A DNA stretch of 64,000 nt from Faecalicatena fissicatena (lineage in GTDB: Bacteria; Bacillota; Clostridia; Lachnospirales; Lachnospiraceae), in the NCBI GenBank assembly GCA_001028025.1, contig LDAQ01000012.1:1-64000 (forward strand). The letters are read 5' to 3'. Made by a program: the position numbers and the translations under genes. This document shows positions 1-9,605 of this stretch, piece by piece. Within the stretch, counting starts at the first letter, position 1. The number at the start of each line of letters is the position of its first letter. The notes under the pieces were generated by a model, which saw nothing but the letters and a program-made list of their open reading frames with translations, had not been told where the DNA came from and searched no databases.

Positions 1-96
1 CCGGAACCTCCTAAGCCTTGCCCGCCGGAACCTCCAAGGCCTTGCCCGCCGGAACCTCCGTGGCCTTGCCCGCCGATCACTCCAAAGTCATGCCAG
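1..96. repeat. 24-bp tandem repeat cut by window edge
   Basis: Three 24-bp units (1-24, 25-48, 49-72) differ at only two or three positions and a fourth (73-96) is degenerate. The period is a multiple of three, so the repeat can encode eight-residue repeats. On the minus strand it reads GQGLGGSG, a glycine-rich low-complexity tract, preceded by a tryptophan/glutamine/glycine-rich stretch that is closed by a stop near 196. On the plus strand it reads PAGTSKAL and ends at a stop at 219-221. I cannot decide which reading is real. The minus reading looks more like a surface or secreted glycine-rich protein but has no good start here. Confidence 0.6.
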
Positions 97-320
97 CCCT
101 GTTGGCCGAACTCCTGCCAGCCTTGCCGGCCGTGCTCACCCACACTCTGCCCGCCACGGCAAAATATACCCGTACCATCCCAGGCAGACAGATATCAAAA
201 CAGGAATTCTCCGGTAACTGACAGAATTGCTGAAAGGGAGACCACATTCTGCCAAAGAGAACAGGCTAATGAACAGGAATCCGATGATACCCAGCGTAAA
301 ACTTAGATCTGTCAAAGGCA

Positions 321-359
321 GAAAGGCTGGCAAATTCAATTCGAATTTGCCAGCCTTTC
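321..359 (-). terminator. 17-bp perfect hairpin downstream of GH1 gene
   Basis: Two perfect 17-nt inverted arms (321-337 and 343-359) with a 5-nt loop lie about 75 nt beyond the stop of the GH1 gene on the minus strand. No clear T tract follows, so it may act as a 3'-end stabiliser or an imperfect terminator. Confidence 0.55.
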
Positions 360-432
360 AGTGACTCTTACGCATCCATCATCTTCCTGCTTGCGAAATT
401 ATAGTTCATCCAGTTTCTCCGCATATTTTCTG

Positions 433-1848
433 TTAAATATCCTCCAGGCACTGCCCGTTTGTTCTTATTACATCCTGATACCAGTAAAATGACTTTTTCT
501 TATACCGTTCCAGCGTTCCGCTTCCGTCGTCATTCCGATCCACATAAATGAAGCCATATCTTTTTTTCAACTGTGCTGTGGACGCGCTGACCAGATCAAT
601 GCATCCCCATGTTGTATATCCCATTAAGTCCACTCCGTCTGCAATGGCATTTGCCATCTCCCGGATATGGGCTTTCAGGTACGCGATTCTGTAGTCATCA
701 AGGACCGTCAGATTTCCATCCGGTCCCTCCGTCAGTTCATCGACAGCTCCCAGACCGTTTTCCACGATAAACAGAGGTTTCTGGTAACGGTCATACAGCT
801 GATTCAGGAGGTACCTCAGTCCCACCGCATCAATGGCCCAGCCCCACTCACTCTCGTTCAGATACGGATTCTTCACTCCGCCCATCAGATTGCCTTCTGC
901 CAATTCTGCGGCCGGCTGAGAGGTTTCACAGGTGCTTGCATAGTAACTGAAGGAAATAAAATCCACTGTGTTTTTCAGAATATCCTCATCGCCCGGTTCC
1001 ATCTCTATTTTCACGTGATTCTCTTCCATATAACTGTCCAGATATTTCGGATAATACCCTCTTACCTGTACGTCCGCAAAGAAATAATTCTTCTGCTCTG
1101 CCTTCATGGCCGCCATCACATCCTCCGGCTTTGGAGTGAGCGGATATACCGGCATTCCAAGAATCATACAGCCGATCATTGCATCCGGCATCATCTCATG
1201 GGCGATTTTAACGGCGGACGCACTTGCTACCAGTTCATGATGGACCGCCTGATATAAATCCTGCTTAGACAACTTTTCTTTTGGAGTCCAGATGCCGCCG
1301 CTCATAAGCGGAGCATGCAGAATGGAATTGACTTCGTTGAAGGTAAGCCAGTATTTGACTTTATCCTTATACCGGTCAAACACTGTACGCACATATCTTT
1401 CAAAAAAGTTGATCAATTTCCGGCTGGTCCAGCCGTCATATTTTTTTGCAAGGTACAGAGGTGTCTCATAATGTGATATTGTGACCAGCGGCTCGATCCC
1501 ATATTTATGACATTCATCAAATAAATCATCATAGAACTGAAGCCCCTTTTCGTTTGGGACAGCCTCATCCCCATTCGGAAAAATTCTGGACCATGCGATC
1601 GAAGTCCGAAATACTTTAAATCCCATCTCCGCAAATAATTTAATATCTTCTTTATATCTGTGATAAAAATCAATACCGGTCAGCTTCATATTCTCTTCTG
1701 TCGGGGTATCCACAGGCGGAGCCATAATTCCACGCGGCATGACATCCTGAATGGACAGCCCCTTCCCGTCTTCCCGGTATGCTCCCTCACACTGATTTGC
1801 CGCAACGGCGCCGCCCCACAAAAAGTTTTCTGGAAATAACTGCTTCAT
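433..1848 (-). CDS. 6-phospho-beta-glucosidase (GH1)
   Basis: Cytoplasmic glycoside hydrolase family 1 enzyme that splits phosphorylated beta-glucosides delivered by a PTS. The N-terminus FPENFLWGGAVAANQ is the GH1 opening, the acid/base glutamate lies in TFNEVN (about residue 172) and the nucleophile in FIVENG (about 363). The motif SASTAQLKKRYGFIYVD near the C-terminus matches the phosphate-binding loop of 6-phospho enzymes. The length (471 aa) is normal. The frame is open to an ATG at 1917 that overlaps the upstream gene, but the GH1 fold starts at 1848, where AAGGAG lies 12 nt upstream, so I prefer 1848. It is the last gene of the EIIBC-hydrolase-GH1 run, which fits PTS import then intracellular hydrolysis. 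Confidence 0.88.
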   Translation of the reverse strand: MKQLFPENFLWGGAVAANQCEGAYREDGKGLSIQDVMPRGIMAPPVDTPTEENMKLTGIDFYHRYKEDIKLFAEMGFKVFRTSIAWSRIFPNGDEAVPNEKGLQFYDDLFDECHKYGIEPLVTISHYETPLYLAKKYDGWTSRKLINFFERYVRTVFDRYKDKVKYWLTFNEVNSILHAPLMSGGIWTPKEKLSKQDLYQAVHHELVASASAVKIAHEMMPDAMIGCMILGMPVYPLTPKPEDVMAAMKAEQKNYFFADVQVRGYYPKYLDSYMEENHVKIEMEPGDEDILKNTVDFISFSYYASTCETSQPAAELAEGNLMGGVKNPYLNESEWGWAIDAVGLRYLLNQLYDRYQKPLFIVENGLGAVDELTEGPDGNLTVLDDYRIAYLKAHIREMANAIADGVDLMGYTTWGCIDLVSASTAQLKKRYGFIYVDRNDDGSGTLERYKKKSFYWYQDVIRTNGQCLEDI

Positions 1849-1906
1849 ATCTGACTTCTTCTCCTTATCTTCAGCTGCATTACAGCTGCATGTTTTTATC
1901 AGTTTT

Positions 1907-4531
1907 CTATTTTTCATACTGATTGATAATCACCTGCTCCGTAATTCCTGTTGGTTCCATTAAAATAAACTGTGACAGCCAGTCATTCTGTGCTCTGCCT
2001 AAAGTCGTTGTGACCTCCGCTGTCAGGATATTCTCTCCCCTTTGAACATAATTTGTCACATCAAAACGGTATGGCGGACATATCCTGATTTCAGCTTCCG
2101 AACCATTCACCGACACCCTTGCCCCCTCATAAACAGTATCCAGTAATATTTCCACGCGGTCCCGTTTTTCATCCATCTGGAACGGCACCTCATACCGTAT
2201 TACACCTGTAAAGTCTTCTTTTCCTTCGACCTGCTGCAGAGGAACCAGCTCCGTGAGCCGGATTTCCCCGCTAAATACAGGATATTCCTCTTCCTTCGCA
2301 AAGCTCACGCTGAAAGGCCCTTCTATTTTCGTCCTGCTTATAAGCTTCAGCTCTTTCTGGCTTTGCCCGGAACACGTCAGTTCGTTTTCCATGCCGCAGT
2401 CCTTTTCCCAGTAATATACGGCAGACTCGTATGGTGCCAGATTCAGCGGAAGGATTCCGCCGTTTCCTGCACGCATTATCTCATTTGAAAAGCCGTCATA
2501 TTGGAACCAGTTTCCTTTTAAAGGCACTGTTACTTCTGTCTGCACCTCCTGTCCGGGAGATTCGTTAGCAAACATCATAATATGGCCGTCGGCATGTTCA
2601 TAATGATAATACCTGAGATAAGGTTCATAAGATGAGCAGCTGATCTCTCCGATTTCGGCCTTTCTGAGAGCCTGCACCAGATCTTCTGTTTCCAGAACCG
2701 TTACGTTTCTGCTTCTTTCCAGTCGTTTTAAATATACTGCCACATCTTGCCCTTCGCTGCTGCCTGAGGGCAGCTTTTTCAGTATAAAGATTTGCAGACC
2801 TTCCTCTGCCGCCCCGGCCAGCCTTTTCAAATAGGCCGCCGGAAGCGCCTCGGCATACGGCACTACAAGAGCTTCAAATTCTTCGTGGTTGACCCTGAGC
2901 CTGCCATCTTCCACCTTTGCTTCTACAATTGCATCCGGTGGAAGTATATCGTAATCAATCTGATTCCTCGCCAGACATGCACAGGGTTTCTGCACCAGCA
3001 TGTATTCCCCTGACCATTCTGCCTCACCGTGATACCCTACTGCCACAGGCGCCCTGTGGATCCCCCCGCTTAAAAGATGGCTCATCCGGTTCATATAAAC
3101 CATCAGTGTCTGAAATTCCCGGAACTGCGGATTCCTTCCATGTGCATAAAAGTGCGGGGGACAGTCTGTATCCGGATATTCTTTTGGGTCAAATGCATGA
3201 GGAACAAACTCATTAATCCCACGCACCAGCATATAGTCTGTGATCCACTTCATCAGTCGGTTACCCTCGGCCCAGCCATAGGCACCGAATACCTCGCACA
3301 TAATCCTTCCCTTCATCTGCGGCTCAATATGTCCCAGGGATGCCCCCAGCTTGCCAAGCACATAGTGGAAAAACTCTCCGTCCCATCCCTTCTGTGTCAT
3401 GGATTTATTATATCCGTGATCCATTCCCGGCATCAGCTGATGCAGCACCACGTCAATTCCTGCCATATCCTGCCCTTTCATGGCACGGAAGAAATGTCCG
3501 GCCCCGTATCCAAGCCGTGCATGTGCATTATTGTCTTCAATTGTATGACCTATATAACTGATCCCCCGTTCATGGCACCAGTCTCCGATTCTCTGGCTGA
3601 AGTGCTCCGCGTACAACCGGCTGACCAGATTCATATAGTGGTAACGGATCTGCCCTGCTTTCTTTCCACCGTCAATAAATAAAAGAGGCAGCCGCTGCTT
3701 TAACTCCTGGGCACTGCAATTCCCAATCTCTTCTGCCAGCAGATCAGTCATATCTTCCCTCCACGGCAGCACCATATCACATCTCCCAATGGAACCATAT
3801 GCCCCATGTATATTTCCAAAACGCGGCTCATCAGAAAAGAAGCCGAGAATTGTCTTCCCAAATTCTTCACGATAGTGTTGATAATGCGGCTCATATACTT
3901 CCCGGATCAGAACATCCGTCGCTTCCGGCACAATGGGGTTGAGATAATCCTCTGTATGAGGTTCGCCTCCTGTATAAGTGCTCACCAGCACCATGACTTT
4001 CCATTCCCCTTCCGGCAGTTCGAAACTCACTGACCGTTGTCCCTGAATCCCGGCTGTAATATCAACAAGCGTAGACGCATCTATTTTTTCATATCCCAGC
4101 TTTTTTGCCAGAAAAATGCCTTCCAGACGATCCTCCTTGTCTGTGAATGCAAATTTTATCAATGCCTCTGCATGTTTTAACGGACCGGCAAAATCAAGCT
4201 GATGAAGCTTCAAATAACGCTTTCTGTACTGAGGATAGCGCTCCTTCACCGCTCCATTCGCAAACCCTGTGGGAAAATGAGAATCATCCAGAATCCAGAG
4301 CTTCATATCGCGCGCTTTCGCTTCATCCAGTAAGATATCCATATCCCTCCACCATCCGTCTCCCATAAAGTCCGGATGGGGGCGCGCTTCCAGGCATACT
4401 GCCTGCACCCCTGATTCCTCAATCTTCCCCATATATTCCCGGAGTATCTGTTCGTCTTCTCCGTGCATCCAGAGAAACGGATAAATGTGATTCTCATATC
4501 TTCCCTCTAAATTTTCTTTTATCTTCTTCAT
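1907..4531 (-). CDS. Large GH106-like glycoside hydrolase, candidate alpha-L-rhamnosidase
   Basis: An 874-residue protein without a signal peptide, hence cytoplasmic. The N-terminal half looks like the TIM-barrel of GH106-like hydrolases (AVCLEARPHPDF, WILDDSHFPTG, and an acidic pair in GFFSDEPRFG). The last ~150 residues look like a galactose-binding-like jelly roll (RVSVNGSEAEI, FDVTNYVQRGENIL), as in beta-galactosidase-type enzymes. It sits between the PTS permease and the GH1 enzyme, with rhamnose isomerase and rhamnulokinase next door, which makes removal of rhamnose from an imported glycoside the best guess. The family assignment comes from motif resemblance only; other unsaturated or deoxy-sugar activities are possible. 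Confidence 0.6.
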   Translation of the reverse strand: MKKIKENLEGRYENHIYPFLWMHGEDEQILREYMGKIEESGVQAVCLEARPHPDFMGDGWWRDMDILLDEAKARDMKLWILDDSHFPTGFANGAVKERYPQYRKRYLKLHQLDFAGPLKHAEALIKFAFTDKEDRLEGIFLAKKLGYEKIDASTLVDITAGIQGQRSVSFELPEGEWKVMVLVSTYTGGEPHTEDYLNPIVPEATDVLIREVYEPHYQHYREEFGKTILGFFSDEPRFGNIHGAYGSIGRCDMVLPWREDMTDLLAEEIGNCSAQELKQRLPLLFIDGGKKAGQIRYHYMNLVSRLYAEHFSQRIGDWCHERGISYIGHTIEDNNAHARLGYGAGHFFRAMKGQDMAGIDVVLHQLMPGMDHGYNKSMTQKGWDGEFFHYVLGKLGASLGHIEPQMKGRIMCEVFGAYGWAEGNRLMKWITDYMLVRGINEFVPHAFDPKEYPDTDCPPHFYAHGRNPQFREFQTLMVYMNRMSHLLSGGIHRAPVAVGYHGEAEWSGEYMLVQKPCACLARNQIDYDILPPDAIVEAKVEDGRLRVNHEEFEALVVPYAEALPAAYLKRLAGAAEEGLQIFILKKLPSGSSEGQDVAVYLKRLERSRNVTVLETEDLVQALRKAEIGEISCSSYEPYLRYYHYEHADGHIMMFANESPGQEVQTEVTVPLKGNWFQYDGFSNEIMRAGNGGILPLNLAPYESAVYYWEKDCGMENELTCSGQSQKELKLISRTKIEGPFSVSFAKEEEYPVFSGEIRLTELVPLQQVEGKEDFTGVIRYEVPFQMDEKRDRVEILLDTVYEGARVSVNGSEAEIRICPPYRFDVTNYVQRGENILTAEVTTTLGRAQNDWLSQFILMEPTGITEQVIINQYEK

Positions 4532-4567
4532 ATACGCTCTCTCCTGAATATGTTCTGTCTGTCCTGC

Positions 4568-4604
4568 AAAAGGCCGTATCCCGAATGTCAGGGAACAGCC
4601 TTTT
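4568..4604 (-). terminator. Intercistronic hairpin between EIIBC and hydrolase genes
   Basis: AAAAGGC and GCCTTTT arms enclose an inner TCCC/GGGA pairing. It lies just after the EIIBC stop on the minus strand and is followed by a short T run. It could attenuate transcription into the two hydrolase genes or set differential mRNA stability. Confidence 0.5.
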
Positions 4605-4610
4605 ATAATT

Positions 4611-5972
4611 TTAATTCTCAGATTTAGTAATAATAAAACTAATCACAAGTGAGGCTGCGACTGCAACCGCAGAACAAATTGCAAACCATACAACATTCAT
4701 AGAATCTGTCGGAGAAATCATCATAAATGTCTGGAAGATACCGCCGTTTCCAAATCCCTGCATCGCAGCTCCGGTCGCAGCCAGTATTCCTCCTGCAATG
4801 CCTCCGCCTGCAAATGCAGCCATAAACGGTCTCTTCTTCGGAAGTGCAATGCTGTAAATAATGGGCTCCGTCACACCAAAAAATGCTGTCAGGGCACAGG
4901 TTAAGCCCTCCACTCTCTTCGCTTTGTTCTTCTGCTTCAGGGCATATCCAAGGCCTGCACCTGCCAATGCCATAACTGTCATTCCCAAAACGGCATTGAT
5001 TGGATCCACGCCATTTGTCGCTATGTTATTAATCAGAATCGGAATGAACGCATAATGAAGTCCGAAAATTACTATCACCTGCCAGAAAGCGCCCAGAATC
5101 ACGCCTGCCACAATCGGGCTGAATGCCCATAACGCATTGGTACCATCTGCCAGCCAACCGGATACAAGGCTCATGACCGGCCCGATCACAAGGAATGTAA
5201 GCGGTGTCACGATCACCAGCATCAAAAACGGTACAAACATCATGGACAGCATATCCGGCACTACCTTCTTCCAGAACTTTTCCACCTTTGCAGTTACCCA
5301 CGCGGCGAGCATGGTCGGGAAAATAGAATTCGCATAGCTTGTCAATACAATCGGAATACCAAAGAATTTCATTGCCGTGCCGTCATTATAAGCACTTACA
5401 ATATTCGGATATACAAGAGCCGCACCGATTGCCGCCGTTAAAAATGGATTCGCACCGAACTGCTTGCCTGCCGAAAATCCGATCAGTATCGGGAAGAAAT
5501 ACATCAGTGCATCTGCTCCCGCATACCAGAGCTGGTATGCTCCGCTGGTGTCAGCGATCACATTCATTGTCACCAGAAGCGTCAGAATTCCTTTGATCAT
5601 ACCGGATGCAATCAGAAGCCCCATAACGGGGAATACACACCCGGTTATCGTCTTAAAAAACTTATTGAACAGATTATCGTTCTTCTTCAAATCCTCAGCC
5701 ACAGCCTCCTGGCTCTCGCCTACTTCCATGCCAAGTATCTTGTTTACTTCCTCTGCCACTTTCGCTACAGATGTACCGATAATCACCTGGTACTGTCCTC
5801 CCTGTTTTACCAGACCTTTAACACCATCCACGGCCTTTACTGCCCCGTCATCAGTCATCCCCTCGTCTCGCAGGACAAAACGCAGACGTGTCACGCAATG
5901 AGTGATACTGATAATATTCTTTTTGCCTCCAACCTTATCTAATACCTCAGAAGCCACTTTGTTATAATCCAT
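4611..5972 (-). CDS. PTS EIIBC component, glucose/beta-glucoside family
   Basis: Membrane permease of the phosphotransferase system that imports and phosphorylates a glycoside. Residues 1-85 form the IIB domain with the phosphorylated cysteine in ITHCVTRLRF (about residue 26). Residues from about 105 onward form the multi-spanning IIC domain, with the conserved GVTEPIIYSI signature. At 453 aa there is no IIA domain, so a separate or borrowed EIIA is required. The start has AAAGGAGAGGAG a few bases upstream. The AraC gene is divergent across a 164-bp gap, suggesting control by it. Confidence 0.9.
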   Translation of the reverse strand: MDYNKVASEVLDKVGGKKNIISITHCVTRLRFVLRDEGMTDDGAVKAVDGVKGLVKQGGQYQVIIGTSVAKVAEEVNKILGMEVGESQEAVAEDLKKNDNLFNKFFKTITGCVFPVMGLLIASGMIKGILTLLVTMNVIADTSGAYQLWYAGADALMYFFPILIGFSAGKQFGANPFLTAAIGAALVYPNIVSAYNDGTAMKFFGIPIVLTSYANSIFPTMLAAWVTAKVEKFWKKVVPDMLSMMFVPFLMLVIVTPLTFLVIGPVMSLVSGWLADGTNALWAFSPIVAGVILGAFWQVIVIFGLHYAFIPILINNIATNGVDPINAVLGMTVMALAGAGLGYALKQKNKAKRVEGLTCALTAFFGVTEPIIYSIALPKKRPFMAAFAGGGIAGGILAATGAAMQGFGNGGIFQTFMMISPTDSMNVVWFAICSAVAVAASLVISFIITKSEN

Positions 5973-6017
5973 ACCGGAACTCCTCTCCTTTACATTACTT
6001 TGTCATTTGTCAGGTTA

Positions 6018-6095
6018 ATCATAGCACTTGCTTCCCAGAATTTTAATAACTTTATTTCACGCATTTATTGACCAAACTTCAGCTTCTGTTATAAT
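6018..6095. promoter_or_regulatory. Divergent promoter region araC-type / EIIBC
   Basis: On the plus strand TTGACC (6068-6073) and TATAAT (6090-6095) with 16-bp spacing precede the AraC gene. On the minus strand a TATGAT box (6018-6023) faces the EIIBC gene with only a weak -35 (TTAAAA) 17 bp away, as expected for an activator-dependent promoter. Confidence 0.55.
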
Positions 6096-6136
6096 ATGAT
6101 ATCAGAGAAAAAATTGCAGGAAAGGCAGGTGTTTTT

Positions 6137-7132
6137 ATGAATATTAATACGCTGGACAATCTCCTTAGAAATCTTACCCCACATGAAAAACAATATAAAG
6201 AAGGCTCCAGTTACTTTTCATTCCAGGACCTTCCTACTACGGTTCGCAACGGCCGGGAAGTCCGGATTATGGATTTTACCACTTCCAGTTTCAGCATAAA
6301 CAGTAATCTTCTCTACTTAAAAAAACAGTCCCGTTACCAGGCCTGTCCAATGCATATCCATAACTGGATTGAAATCAATTATATTTATTCCGGCAGATGT
6401 CCCCAGATCATTAACAATGAATCCTATGTTCTGGAAAAAGGACAGGTTGCCCTCATCGACACCGATACTCCGCACTCCACCGATATTCTCGGTGACGATG
6501 ATATCATGGTCAGTCTGGTTATCAACAAAGATTATCTGACCAGCAACTTTTTCAACAGATTTTCGCAGGACAGTATTCTGTCTGCCTTTTTTATCAACGC
6601 AATCAGTAAAAACACGCAGCATGACAACTATATCCTTTTTCACTCCGAACAGAGCCGGAAGCTGCCGCTGTATTTCAACGAGCTGCTCTGCGAGATGTAT
6701 GCGCCTTCTATTAACAGCTCCGATATCGTCAACAGCCTTTTCACCCTGATTCTGTGTGAGCTGATCAACGTCTACGAAGATGACATGGAACGCCAGAATC
6801 TGAATATGAGCCGCAACTCCGTAAGTCCTATCCTGCGGTTTATTGAAGGTAATTATAACAGCTGCACGCTGGAATCAACGGCCGGCTTTTTTAATATGAA
6901 CCCAAACTATCTTACAACCCTACTCAAGAAAAGAACCGGGCACTCTTATAAGGAACTGGTGCAGAGGCAGCGGTTGATCCGCGCCGGCCGGCTTCTGAGG
7001 AATACCGATCTGAATGTGACAGATATTGCCAATACGGTGGGCTATGAAAATGTAAGCTTTTTTTATAAAAAATTTAAAGAAGAATACGGCTGCTCACCAA
7101 AAGAATACCGGCATGCCTTACCTGGAAGATGA
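6137..7132 (+). CDS. AraC-family transcriptional regulator
   Basis: A 331-aa regulator with an N-terminal cupin-like sensing domain (MHIHNWIEINYIYSG; EKGQVALIDTDTPHS around residues 75-120) and a C-terminal double helix-turn-helix (about 230-328), including NVTDIANTVGYENVSFFYKKFKEEYGCSP split over two helices. It is preceded by a GAAAGGCAGG ribosome site. Its position divergent from the PTS gene suggests sugar-responsive activation of the EIIBC-hydrolase operon, which is inference. Confidence 0.88.
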   Translation: MNINTLDNLLRNLTPHEKQYKEGSSYFSFQDLPTTVRNGREVRIMDFTTSSFSINSNLLYLKKQSRYQACPMHIHNWIEINYIYSGRCPQIINNESYVLEKGQVALIDTDTPHSTDILGDDDIMVSLVINKDYLTSNFFNRFSQDSILSAFFINAISKNTQHDNYILFHSEQSRKLPLYFNELLCEMYAPSINSSDIVNSLFTLILCELINVYEDDMERQNLNMSRNSVSPILRFIEGNYNSCTLESTAGFFNMNPNYLTTLLKKRTGHSYKELVQRQRLIRAGRLLRNTDLNVTDIANTVGYENVSFFYKKFKEEYGCSPKEYRHALPGR

Positions 7133-7219
7133 ATCTTCCCGAATCATAAAATGCTCCCGCCCCGCATCCTTTCACTGGTATTGTGTGTTCCATTCTCTTC
7201 ATTGTGTTTACTTCCATTT

Positions 7220-7249
7220 AAAAAGGCTTATGCCATGGTGACATACGCC
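7220..7249 (-). terminator. Terminator of the rhaB-lacI-rhaA operon
   Basis: On the minus strand GGC-TATG pairs with CATA-GCC around a 9-nt loop with one mismatch, followed by five T residues. It lies 55 nt after the rhaA stop. Confidence 0.55.
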
Positions 7250-7304
7250 CATTCTCTTACTTATTTTACTGTAATCAGCCAATATAAAAAACGTAAATAT
7301 ATAA

Positions 7305-8594
7305 TTATCCTCTTTTAAACATTACCTTACTTTCATATTGTTTCAAATCTTCCAGCCATTCCATCCCGACGAACTTCCCCTTTTTCATGCAGTAATATTC
7401 CCAGACAGCATTTACGGGCAGTGACCGGAACTCATCCATCAAAGCCAGGCGTTTCGTCGTATCTCCGCTGCTTTCCGCCTGCTTCAGTATCTGAGCAGGT
7501 TCCAGCAGCGCCCCGAGAAGCGCACGCTCTGTTGCCCGCGTTCCGATTGTCCAGGCCGCTACCCTGTTTACGGAACCGTCAAAATAGTCTGTGCCGAAGA
7601 ATGTATCATCCACCACACCGCAGCGCACAATCTCGCGCATCATATCATTGGTTTTTTCGTCATTAATGACCACATGGTCTGAATCCCACCGTACGCCCCT
7701 TGTAAAATGCGCCATTATCTTATCAGAGTAGAGCATCACAGCAGAAATCTTATCTGCCACAGACTCCTCGCAGTGAAAATGCCCCATATCCAGATTCATA
7801 ATCGTATTCCCTATTTTTCCGGCGCGCGCATGTCCGTGGTAAGACAGATAAAAATCATGGGAGCCTACAGTAAAACTCTCCACACCCACACCAAACAATT
7901 TTGGTTCCAGTGCATCATATACATATTCCGGTGAAATCTCTTTTGCACTGAAGATTTCATCAAAGGATTCCAGCATCAGCCGCCTGTAAAGCATCCGGTC
8001 GGCAGGCATATCCTTGATTCCGTCCTGTACCCAGGTATTAAATATACATGGCTGCCCCTGCTCTTTTCCGATATATTCTGAGATTTCTCTAACTGCCTGC
8101 ATATGCCTGATCCAGAACTTCCGTACTTCTGGTTTTGGATTGGAAATGGTCAGATTATCTTCTGCCATAGGATGCCCGAAGGTAGTTGCATTCATGTCCA
8201 GACCGACTTCTTTGTCTTTAGCCCATGCGGCCCACTTTTTAAAATGGCGGGGCGCATAGGCATCGCGGTCTATATCTTTTTCATAGTCCTCGCCGTAGCT
8301 GGAGTGAAGATTAATCTTGACCTTACCAGGCACATATTCCATGCATTTTTCCATGTCCATCCGGAGTTCCTCCGCCGTGCGGGGCTTGCCCGGATAATTT
8401 CCGGTTGCCATGATTCCTCCGCCGGCACCACCGCCCCGGCGTTCAAAACCGCCCACGTCATCCCCCTGCCAGCATGGTATGGAGATAGGAATCGTGTCGA
8501 ACCTGTTCAATACTGCTTCTGTGTCTATCCCATATTCCCCATAGATTTCCCGGGCATACTCATATGTTTTTTCAATTCTTAATTCTCTGTTCAT
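7305..8594 (-). CDS. rhaA: L-rhamnose isomerase
   Basis: Converts L-rhamnose to L-rhamnulose in the cytoplasm. It matches RhaA along its length (429 aa, family about 420): IPISIPCWQGDDVGGFE near the start, VKINLHSSYGE, the metal-site region LDMGHFHCEE and SDHVVINDE. The frame extends to an ATG at 8618, but that start lacks a ribosome site, whereas GGTTGGGAAC precedes the ATG at 8594, which also matches the family N-terminus. It lies downstream of lacI and rhaB in the same direction, with a 27-bp gap to lacI. Confidence 0.93.
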   Translation of the reverse strand: MNRELRIEKTYEYAREIYGEYGIDTEAVLNRFDTIPISIPCWQGDDVGGFERRGGGAGGGIMATGNYPGKPRTAEELRMDMEKCMEYVPGKVKINLHSSYGEDYEKDIDRDAYAPRHFKKWAAWAKDKEVGLDMNATTFGHPMAEDNLTISNPKPEVRKFWIRHMQAVREISEYIGKEQGQPCIFNTWVQDGIKDMPADRMLYRRLMLESFDEIFSAKEISPEYVYDALEPKLFGVGVESFTVGSHDFYLSYHGHARAGKIGNTIMNLDMGHFHCEESVADKISAVMLYSDKIMAHFTRGVRWDSDHVVINDEKTNDMMREIVRCGVVDDTFFGTDYFDGSVNRVAAWTIGTRATERALLGALLEPAQILKQAESSGDTTKRLALMDEFRSLPVNAVWEYYCMKKGKFVGMEWLEDLKQYESKVMFKRG

Positions 8595-8621
8595 CTTGAA
8601 AGTTCCCAACCTTTCCATCTA

Positions 8622-9599
8622 TTAACAGGATTCCCGTTCGACAACCTCAGGCATTAACAGCAGCTGGCGCTCCTCCAGCGTCTCCTTATGCAGCATCTTC
8701 AGCAGGCACTGAACCGCCGTTGTCCCCAGTTCCTTTTTGGGCTGTGCAACGGAAGACAGCACCGGAACAGTGAACCTGGCAGGTGCAATATCATCGAACC
8801 CCAGCACCCCCACCTGCTCCGGTACTCGTATGCCATGCCGGATCAGTGCATTTAATGCGCCGATTGCAAAATAATCAAAACTCCCAAAAACAGCATCGAA
8901 TTCCAACTTCTCCTGAAGCATTTTTTCAACTTCCTGGTATGCCCCCTCCACTTTCAGTGTGTCTATATTCCGGCAACTAATATATTCTTCGAGGCCCGCC
9001 TCCTTCATAGCTGTTTCATATCCCCGGCACCGTTCAATAGAAAACTCATACTCCTGATTTCCAAGAAACAGTATTTTCTTATATCCTTTGGAAAGCAGAT
9101 GCTTTGTCCCCATCATCCCGCCCTGAAAATTATCTGTCCTGACCGTAAAAAACTCCTGATCCGATACACGGTCGATGCAGACAAGCGGAAGTTTGATTTT
9201 TCTAAAATTTGTAAAATCGTTCACTCCTGTCCCGATCAGAATCAGGCCGTCTATATTCCTTGACATCAGCCTGCGCAGACACTTTTTCTCCCTGCTGGAG
9301 CTATTGTCCGAGTTGCAGACCGTCATACAGTAGCCCTGCTGCCCCAGTTCGTCTTCAATACTGGCCAGAAGATCCACGAAAAACAGATTCTGCAGATCTG
9401 ATACCACTACTCCGATTGTCTTGGATTGATTAGTCTTCAAACTGCTTGCAAGAAGATTCGGACAATAATCCAGTTTTTCAATTGCATCTTCGATTCGCTG
9501 CAGAGTTTCGGGACGCACAGTCTTCTTCCCGCTTAGGACATAAGATACTGTACTGACAGAGACTCCTGCCATTTCCGCTACGTCTTTTAAGGTTGCCAT
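8622..9599 (-). CDS. LacI-family repressor of the rhamnose operon
   Basis: A 325-aa regulator. Residues 1-50 are the LacI helix-turn-helix (TLKDVAEMAGVSVSTVSYVL) with hinge, followed by a periplasmic-binding-protein-like effector domain (IGVVVSDLQNLFFVDLL; GFDDIAPARF). It is sandwiched between rhaB (6-bp gap) and rhaA, so it is probably autoregulated through the two operator-like boxes upstream of rhaB. Many Firmicutes use AraC, DeoR or LacI types for rhamnose; the effector here is presumably rhamnose or rhamnulose, by context only. Confidence 0.88.
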   Translation of the reverse strand: MATLKDVAEMAGVSVSTVSYVLSGKKTVRPETLQRIEDAIEKLDYCPNLLASSLKTNQSKTIGVVVSDLQNLFFVDLLASIEDELGQQGYCMTVCNSDNSSSREKKCLRRLMSRNIDGLILIGTGVNDFTNFRKIKLPLVCIDRVSDQEFFTVRTDNFQGGMMGTKHLLSKGYKKILFLGNQEYEFSIERCRGYETAMKEAGLEEYISCRNIDTLKVEGAYQEVEKMLQEKLEFDAVFGSFDYFAIGALNALIRHGIRVPEQVGVLGFDDIAPARFTVPVLSSVAQPKKELGTTAVQCLLKMLHKETLEERQLLLMPEVVERESC

Positions 9600-9605
9600 A
9601 AGTTC

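Noticed and set aside
7124..7139. GGAAGAT/ATCTTCC palindrome at the end of the AraC gene as a terminator
   Set aside because: The loop would be 2 nt and no T run follows.
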